64,000 nt of DNA from Antitrichia curtipendula. Taxonomy: Eukaryota; Streptophyta; Bryopsida; Hypnales; Leucodontaceae. This document shows positions 58,060 to 64,000 of the stretch, piece after piece; position 1 is the first letter of the stretch, and every line of letters begins with the position of its first letter. The notes under the pieces were generated by a model. That model made no database searches. It was not told where the DNA came from and saw nothing but the letters and a program-made list of their open reading frames with translations. Location of the stretch: contig OX579637.1 in assembly GCA_951230915.1 (NCBI GenBank), positions 31,124,001 through 31,188,000 on the forward strand, in the 5' to 3' direction. The position numbers were made by a program, and so were the translations under genes.

Positions 58060-60600
58060 GATAATAAAAATAGAAATATAAAAAAGTAAAAAATAGAAAA
58101 GTAGAATTGAAAGTTCAAAAGTGGAACAAAGTAAATAAAAATTGAAAGGTAGAAAATCATGCAATTCCTTTCTTGTCAAATCTGAATTCAACTGATCAAA
58201 TACTAAATTAAACACTACCACAAAATTCAACAACTTGCATTCTTCTAAACCAAAAAAACTTGCACTCTTCTAAACCACATTAGCTTATGCTCTTAAAACA
58301 CATCAACTTGCACTCTCCTAAAACACAGCAGTTTGTACTTTCCTAAAACACAACAATTTGCACTCTCCCAAAACTCAAAAGTTTTCCTTCTTCTAAAACT
58401 ATAACAAAGATTGGCCCTTCTCTAGAGACCATTCTCTCAACCTTAGCTCACATGAGCTTGTGTTTCAATTCCTACAACAACAACAAAAGAACGGCAGCTT
58501 CAAGACTACAACAAGAAATGTCTTCTTCCATTTTTGGGTGGCAAATTCAATTTTTTAAAGGAATGTTGACAAGTAGTGAGTTGTAAATTTTGTTTCAAAC
58601 TCAAATGTTGACAAGTAGTTGGAGGTGAGATTTCAAATTCAAACTCAAATGTACACATCATTGCCATGAGATACTCCAAAAGTACAGTCATTTTCAAGAA
58701 TTGGGGTACCTCTTGGAAAACTTTATTCAATTAGGTTGAATAAGTGTTGTAGTGTTTCCACCAAAAACAAACTTTAATGGATGAAGAACATCACAAATGA
58801 ATGAAAAATTGAATTTGGTAGATATTTAATTAATATATTGATGTGATGGCATGAGAAGGATTATATTCTATAGAGCTCTTTAGAAAAGAGCTCATTTTCA
58901 TTTCACACTCTCTTTTCTTCCTCCTCTCTCTTGTATGAGTTGTTGCGTCCCTTGTGAGAATTGTTGCCTCCTTCTTGAGAATTGATGCCATCTCCGTGAT
59001 AGTTTCCTAAACGAGCCAATAGGAATTTGGAATAGTCAATAGTCACAAATTAATAGGGTTTTGAGAGCAATTGCTATTAACTAGTCTATACATTTTTCAA
59101 ACAACTGCCAATAGTTTTTCATTAGTAGATAGGGATTTACCATTAGCTAATACATTTGTTATGCAGCTACTGATAGTTTTTCATCAACCAATAGGATATT
59201 TACTATCAGTTGATATATTTGTTGTGCAACTACCAAAACTAAAGTAAGAGAAAATGGAGTTGGAGTGATTTGTTTGATTGGCATGGCAACTTCAAGCAAT
59301 GAAGACCAAATGTATGTGTGTTGATAAACCTCTATAGTTTGTCTTCAACCTTTATATTGAATATTGGTTGCTAACCAATAGAGTAGTTGTATACCCTAAA
59401 GCTGCCCACTACATTCATTTTGAATCGGCAATCGTCCAAAAGAGTAGTAATGTATTGGCTAATAGCCAATACACAAGTTGTGTGTTGGCTGGTAACCAAT
59501 ACACTTATTGTGTATTGACTAATTTCAGACTTTCAGGGTTCATTTAATTTATGCACTGATGCATTTATTTTTATTTTCAAGAAGCCATATATTCTAACAA
59601 AATTATTTGGCAAGTGAATTAGTAAATTGCTTGTTACACGTGATGGAATTTGTCCATGAGCTATGTGGAAGGCAAACTTATGTATTCCAGAATGGAGACT
59701 TTACTAAAGAGAAGGACCAAACAAGCAAATTGAAATTGCGTATACCATTGTCCTGAAGATCATTTTTATGATTGGCCATGGCAATGTTATAATTATCATT
59801 ATGTCCACATTTTGATTTGTCTTTATTCCATTGGCAACAAAGAAGGTCAGTAAGACCGTATTGCAATTGCCTTGTCTAAGAATCCATGCAATGAAGAAGT
59901 ATGTGGTAAAGATTTTGTTGCTTAAGACATGATGTTTGATGAGGACACTTTTTTGATAGTGCAACAAAAACAATGGAAGCCTAGAATATGTTGAAAAATA
60001 GGCAAGACTTTTGGAACTTAGAAGTTAAAGAGCCTAGGCTAAAAAGAAAGAGTCAAAGTTGTAGAAGAATGTGGATGACAGTGAAGGATGCTAGGTGATT
60101 GAGTTTGTAGAGGGAACGCCAACAAAGCCAAAGTCAAAAGTCAAACAAAAATTTAATAAGATAATTTAATGTTGGAGGAAGCGTTGATAAAGGGAAACAA
60201 GCTTAAAGACCAAAGAGAATGTGGTCAATGCAATTTATCAAGCCCTAGATCATGGACTGTATTGTGCAATTCTATATAAAAAACATCAACTCCTAAGGAC
60301 ATTTAATTATCCACCTTTGGTAGTTCAATGTATACAACCAAATTCTATGTTAAATAGGTGCCTATATGTTAGTCTATTGTGACTTTCAAGCAATGGATAT
60401 TTTTTCCTTAGCACCTATATGCACCCTACTTTGCAAAAGAGTCACAACCTTGCTCTAAGTACAAGAATTGACTTGGACAATTTAGTTAAATAAGCTATTG
60501 TGATTTTCTAATAAAAATGGATATAGTATAAATTTATCAATCTTAGATTGTAGATAATCTCATGCCATTTCCAAAAACATAAAATCCATCAAAATCTAAC
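58060..60600. other. Non-coding DNA with degenerate GGCTAATAGCCAATAC repeats
   Basis: TTGGCTAATAGCCAATACAC (59456), TTGGCTGGTAACCAATACAC (59493) and related words (59090-59230 with CTGATAGTTTTTCATCAACC) form loose repeats, some palindromic. No gene recognised. Confidence 0.45.
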
Positions 60601-60617
60601 ACTTTTATTAAAGATTA

Positions 60618-61055
60618 TGCATGGATGAAATTTGACTGCCAATCGATACTTCAAATTTCATCCATGTTTTGCTCTGTGCTCTTAATTTCAATTTGACTTT
60701 AACTTCATTCATTCTTTAGTTTATAATTCATCCTTCATGAAATTTTAGGGATTTTAGTACTTTCTTAAGTTTTAACTAGTTTTGGTCTTTTCTAAGTTAC
60801 TTCTATCCAATTCTAAACCTAAGCTCTTTCTTGATAAATTTTGTCCTAATTTTTTTTGCTAATCCTTAATTACTCCAAAGAGCTAATCTTCTTTTGATTA
60901 TTTATTATTTATAAATTTTTTACACTTTTACTTTTAAAGAATTTTAATTGACCTTTCTAAATTTATATTTTACTTCTAAATTTATCTTTCCTAGTAGAAG
61001 CTATCAATGGATGAAGTTGACTGCTAAGTAGTACTTCAAGTTTCATCCACTAATC
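60618..61055. repeat. Two copies of a TGGATGAA hairpin
   Basis: TGGATGAAATTTGA..TCAAATTTCATCCA (60622-60664, 14-bp arms) and TGGATGAAGTTGA..TCAAGTTTCATCCA (61009-61052) share arm and loop layout (GACTGC in each loop). The two lie about 390 bp apart in the same orientation, suggesting a larger, diverged direct repeat. Confidence 0.75.
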
Positions 61056-61059
61056 ACTA

Positions 61060-63069
61060 TTAACCTTACTATCCAAATTAATTTATAATTTCACTTCTGG
61101 GTTTTTAGTTATTTCTACTTTCTACTTTTTTAATCTTGTCACTTTTATATGGCATTGGACTATTCATCCAATTTACATGCTAAACTTCATCTACCCAAAT
61201 CTTTCTTGTTTTAACTCCAAATCCTATGTAATTTATTTTTTTGAAAACCTCTAAACTTATATTTTATGATTGTAAGTTCAAACTTGAATTGACTTCCTAT
61301 CCTAATGGTTTGACTTATTCCTAGGCTTTGGCCCTACTTAAGCTTGCTAACTAAGACAATTTAAATGAAGGTATGAGATTAGTAGCCTGCCTCATATTGA
61401 AGGTTGCCAAGATTTCCTTCTAATCTTTGGAACTTTGCTAACCGCTTGAAGTTTCACTAAATGTAATTTTCAATACAATCTTGTATTTTAACTAACTTCA
61501 TGTTATTTTTATTTTTATTTTTTCTTATTCCCCCTTTGTTTCCTTCTACACTATTCCTCTTACGTATCTATGGCATTAGTGACACTCCAACTACCTTTGT
61601 TATGCCTTTCGAGGTAAGTTTAATGGACCCTTACACTTCCCAACTATCTAATCTTCTTCCCTAAGTCATTTTAATAAACTCTTACGCTCCACAACTATCT
61701 AATTCTCTTCCCTAAAACATCATATTCATTATTTTGGGAGTTTTCTAATGAAATGGGAGCTTGTGTATAGTGAAATGTCAATCCCAAAACATACATAAAT
61801 GTAAAAAGAAGAAAAAATTCTTGTTTGCAATCCTGTAAAAAGTAATGAAATGACACCAAAAACAGATTTGGAAATGAAGAATTATGGAATACCATGCACT
61901 AAATGAAACATACAATGTAGTTAATGAAAAAAAATCATCAAATTTATGGGTGAAAGTACACTACGGTTGTCCAAAATCGTAGTCACGGCAGAAATTCTGC
62001 ACAGGATGAAAGTTTAGAGTCAATTTTACTATAGTTTTGGTTGTTTTTTGGGAAAAAAAAAAATAAGGCGAAGTCTTACATCTCGTGCACATTGAAAATT
62101 GCATAGCAAAAAAGTGACTTTCATCTATTAATTCAATGTATAAAGTACAAACATAAAATGTTTGTACTGTCACAGATTCAACTTTAGCATTGTTGTACTT
62201 ATTGTGTCAAGTTTAGGAGTTCATTCTTGCAATGCAAAGAACTACATTCAATGTTCTAATGTTTACATACAATGTTTTGGCATTTCCCTAGGGTTTGGAG
62301 AATTTTATAAGAAAATATCCTTACAAATGTGTGATTTTAGTACGAGGTCCAAATTTTGACTTTAAAGTGTGTATTTTCATTTTAAATTTTAGAATCTACA
62401 AAAAGACCTTTTTATTGAGATGTGCCAATATTTCATTTTGGTATACATGATGTTTTGGTTACAATTTTCTCTATCGGAGATTTATTAGTTGAAACGTCTT
62501 GGCAGCCTCTAGGGTTTGCCCATTGTACACAGAACGTATTGTATATACTTATTGTACAGCGGGGACCAATAGTCGTCTGCCACATATCATCTTAATCGGG
62601 ATTCACTGCAACATCCCGGATATACGGTGTGCTTTTGCAGCAACATTCTCTCTTGCACATTCGAAAAAATGCAGCGCTATCTTAATCTTGTCTAATCTTG
62701 TCTACTATCCATCATGTGTCTAGTTGTTTTGAATTTGCAGCACTTCACACGGAAGTTGAAGAAAGTGGACCAACCTCACAGCTCCGCTTACAATTTGCAT
62801 ATTCGTGGGAGAAGAGCAAGGAGGGACGCTGAACGCACCGATGTCAATTTCTGCGAGATCAATTTTTGCAAAGGTACAGAACTGCCCAAGTTCCGCAAAG
62901 GTTGATTTCCTCGGTGGTCAATTTCCGCAAGGTCTTTGTTTTGAGATTAGAACGACTGTAGACCTTGTTTATGGTACGAATCTGGATTTAGATTAGAACG
63001 ACTACCTTTAGAACATGAATCGATCTCAATATTTCTTTAGCGGTTGATTTACAACACATCTCCTTTACG
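61060..63069. other. Intergenic region upstream of the 63.5-kb gene
   Basis: No gene recognised. From about 62480 the sequence becomes GC-richer and holds TCAATTTC(T/C)GC(G/A)A repeats (62845-62935), which may be 5' flank of the gene at 63530. Confidence 0.35.
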
Positions 63070-63470
63070 GCGTTCAGTGGCTGCAATTATTGTACAGTAT
63101 ATACAATATTGTAGTATAACGTCTACGTTGTTAGATTCAACAGCATTGTTCACGGAGTTCATTGGGTACAATCAAAGTACAATATGCACAATATTTTAAT
63201 ATAGCCTTTACGTTATTACTTGTTAGATACAACATGCTTCCTTCATGGAGTTCATTAGGTACAATCACTGTGCAATATGTACAATGTTTCAGTACAACAT
63301 TTCCGGGGTTAGGTACACAATGGTTTTCGTACAGTTTCGAGAGTTTGCATTGTCCTGGGGTACATAGTTTTCCTTGGAATGAGACGAGAGAGTTCACTAG
63401 TACATTCATTGTACAATACATACATTGTTTAAGTACATTTTGTACGTTTTAGATACACTTTGTAAGAGTT
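63070..63470. repeat. Diverged tandem repeat of about 90 bp upstream of a gene
   Basis: Units begin at about 63070, 63154, 63247 and 63387 with G(A/C)GTTCA(T/G/C)T and contain TGTACA(A/G)TAT..TACAAT(A/G)TT and GTTAGAT(A/T)CAACA. The third unit is longer (140 bp). TGTACA is a palindromic word that recurs at least six times. The array stops 60 bp before the ATG of the next gene. Open frames on both strands here just follow the repeat. Confidence 0.75.
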
Positions 63471-63529
63471 CGCGGACATAATTGTTTAAAACGACTGTTT
63501 TTGATTCTTTTTTGTAGTCGTTGAAGACG

Positions 63530-64000
63530 ATGGCGTCCGACGACGAGTGGGTGGTTCGGAGCCGACTTTTTCAAGGGGAAGATGAGCACTGCAGCATTAG
63601 TGTTTTTAGCAACAAGGACTTCATCGACGATATTCTCGCTACCTCGCCAGGGGCCGACGATATTGTAGACGCAAAGGTGGAGCAGAGTCCTTTGGATAAG
63701 GAATTAGAGAAGTTGGCTTCTTTGAAGAAGCATCCTCCTCCTCGAGCTGTTACTACGGAGGAGTTTGAGACCAAGTATGGCTTATCCAAACACGGTAAAA
63801 ACCTACATAAACTTAGAATTCCACACGATCTTGTTGAGAAAGATGTGAGCAATGTTTTTGGACCAGCAAAGGGGAGAAATGGAAGATATGGATACGGTTA
63901 TGCGGAATGCAAGGATGAAGAAGTTCTTCATTGTATTCTTCAAATTTTGCCACTTGTGTATTTACGAGATCTTCCAAGGTCCAAAGTGATAGCAAAGCAA
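63530..64000 (+). CDS. Unrecognised gene, N-terminal 157 codons (runs off window)
   Basis: ATG 63530, after TTTGTAGTCGTTGAAGACG, opens a frame that stays open to the end of the window. It starts MASDDEWVVRSRLFQGEDEH, is acidic to about residue 60 (SPGADDIVDAKVEQSPLDKE), then PPPRAVTTEEFETKYGLSKH, RNGRYGYGYAECKDEEVLHC and ILPLVYLRDLPRSKV. The start is supported by the run of acidic residues and by codon use that is GC-richer than the flanks; TTTTTTGTAG just upstream could be a splice acceptor. RLFQGEDEHCS resembles RLFQEEDSAHA near the N-terminus of DUF7869 copy 2, so a link to that family is possible but weak. No named domain recognised. Confidence 0.6.
   Translation, partial: MASDDEWVVRSRLFQGEDEHCSISVFSNKDFIDDILATSPGADDIVDAKVEQSPLDKELEKLASLKKHPPPRAVTTEEFETKYGLSKHGKNLHKLRIPHDLVEKDVSNVFGPAKGRNGRYGYGYAECKDEEVLHCILQILPLVYLRDLPRSKVIAKQ

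Noticed and set aside
63137..63452. Overlapping frames on both strands
   Set aside because: They arise from the tandem repeat upstream of 63530.
1..64000. tRNA or rRNA genes, LTR retrotransposons
   Set aside because: No cloverleaf with A/B boxes, no rRNA sequence, and no reverse transcriptase or integrase motif or paired LTRs were seen by eye; a dedicated scan was not possible.

Overview
This window looks like nuclear DNA of a land plant with a large, repeat-rich genome, more likely a spore-bearing plant (fern, lycophyte or bryophyte) than a seed plant. The evidence is short GT..AG introns, a plant-specific WRC zinc-finger gene, plant-type miniature transposons, telomere-like TTTAGGG-derived repeats, and relics of a large gene family (DUF7869 type) that I associate with ferns, lycophytes and mosses. 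The taxon is inferred from family memory, not from a database search. Most of the 64 kb is AT-rich and non-coding.

Three regions look like host genes. (1) A WRC-domain gene lies on + at 46.86-49.85 kb. It has three coding exons whose splice phases agree, giving 691 aa with an EAR-like FDLNL motif, and probably a 5'UTR intron. (2) An unrecognised gene lies on - at 32.44-33.41 kb. It has at least four small exons, and hairpin repeats sit in the DNA just downstream. (3) A gene starts at 63,530 on + and runs off the window, directly after a tandem repeat rich in TGTACAAT-like words. Ankyrin-repeat coding sequence on - at 52.5-53.35 kb is frameshifted and looks like a pseudogene.

Dead mobile-element genes dominate the rest. 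Two long DUF7869-type pseudogenes (872-4,256 on - and 41,933-45,138 on +) keep almost the whole protein in one or two reading frames broken by in-frame stops. A short third remnant lies at 55.36-55.60 kb. A different 4.4-kb pseudogene (18,247-22,614, -) also stays in one frame across several stops, has one phase-matched intron and one frameshift, and contains a VDGQH motif in a ParB/sulfiredoxin-like setting. It shares about 28 bp of 3' terminal sequence with the 41.9-45.1 kb element, so the two may belong to one mobilisation system. Most of the stops can be explained by single C-to-T or G-to-A changes, as expected from decay of methylated cytosines.

Non-autonomous elements and structured repeats fill the gaps. 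They include a 1.7-kb PIF/Harbinger-like element with TAA target duplications and an internal palindrome array (8.34-10.06 kb), a 302-bp MITE (14.33-14.63 kb), an 845-bp near-perfect inverted repeat (36.44-37.28 kb), alternating GC-rich hairpins (32.06-32.31 kb), a hAT-like transposase fragment (13.2-13.9 kb), several tandem arrays, and two diverged dispersed repeat families.
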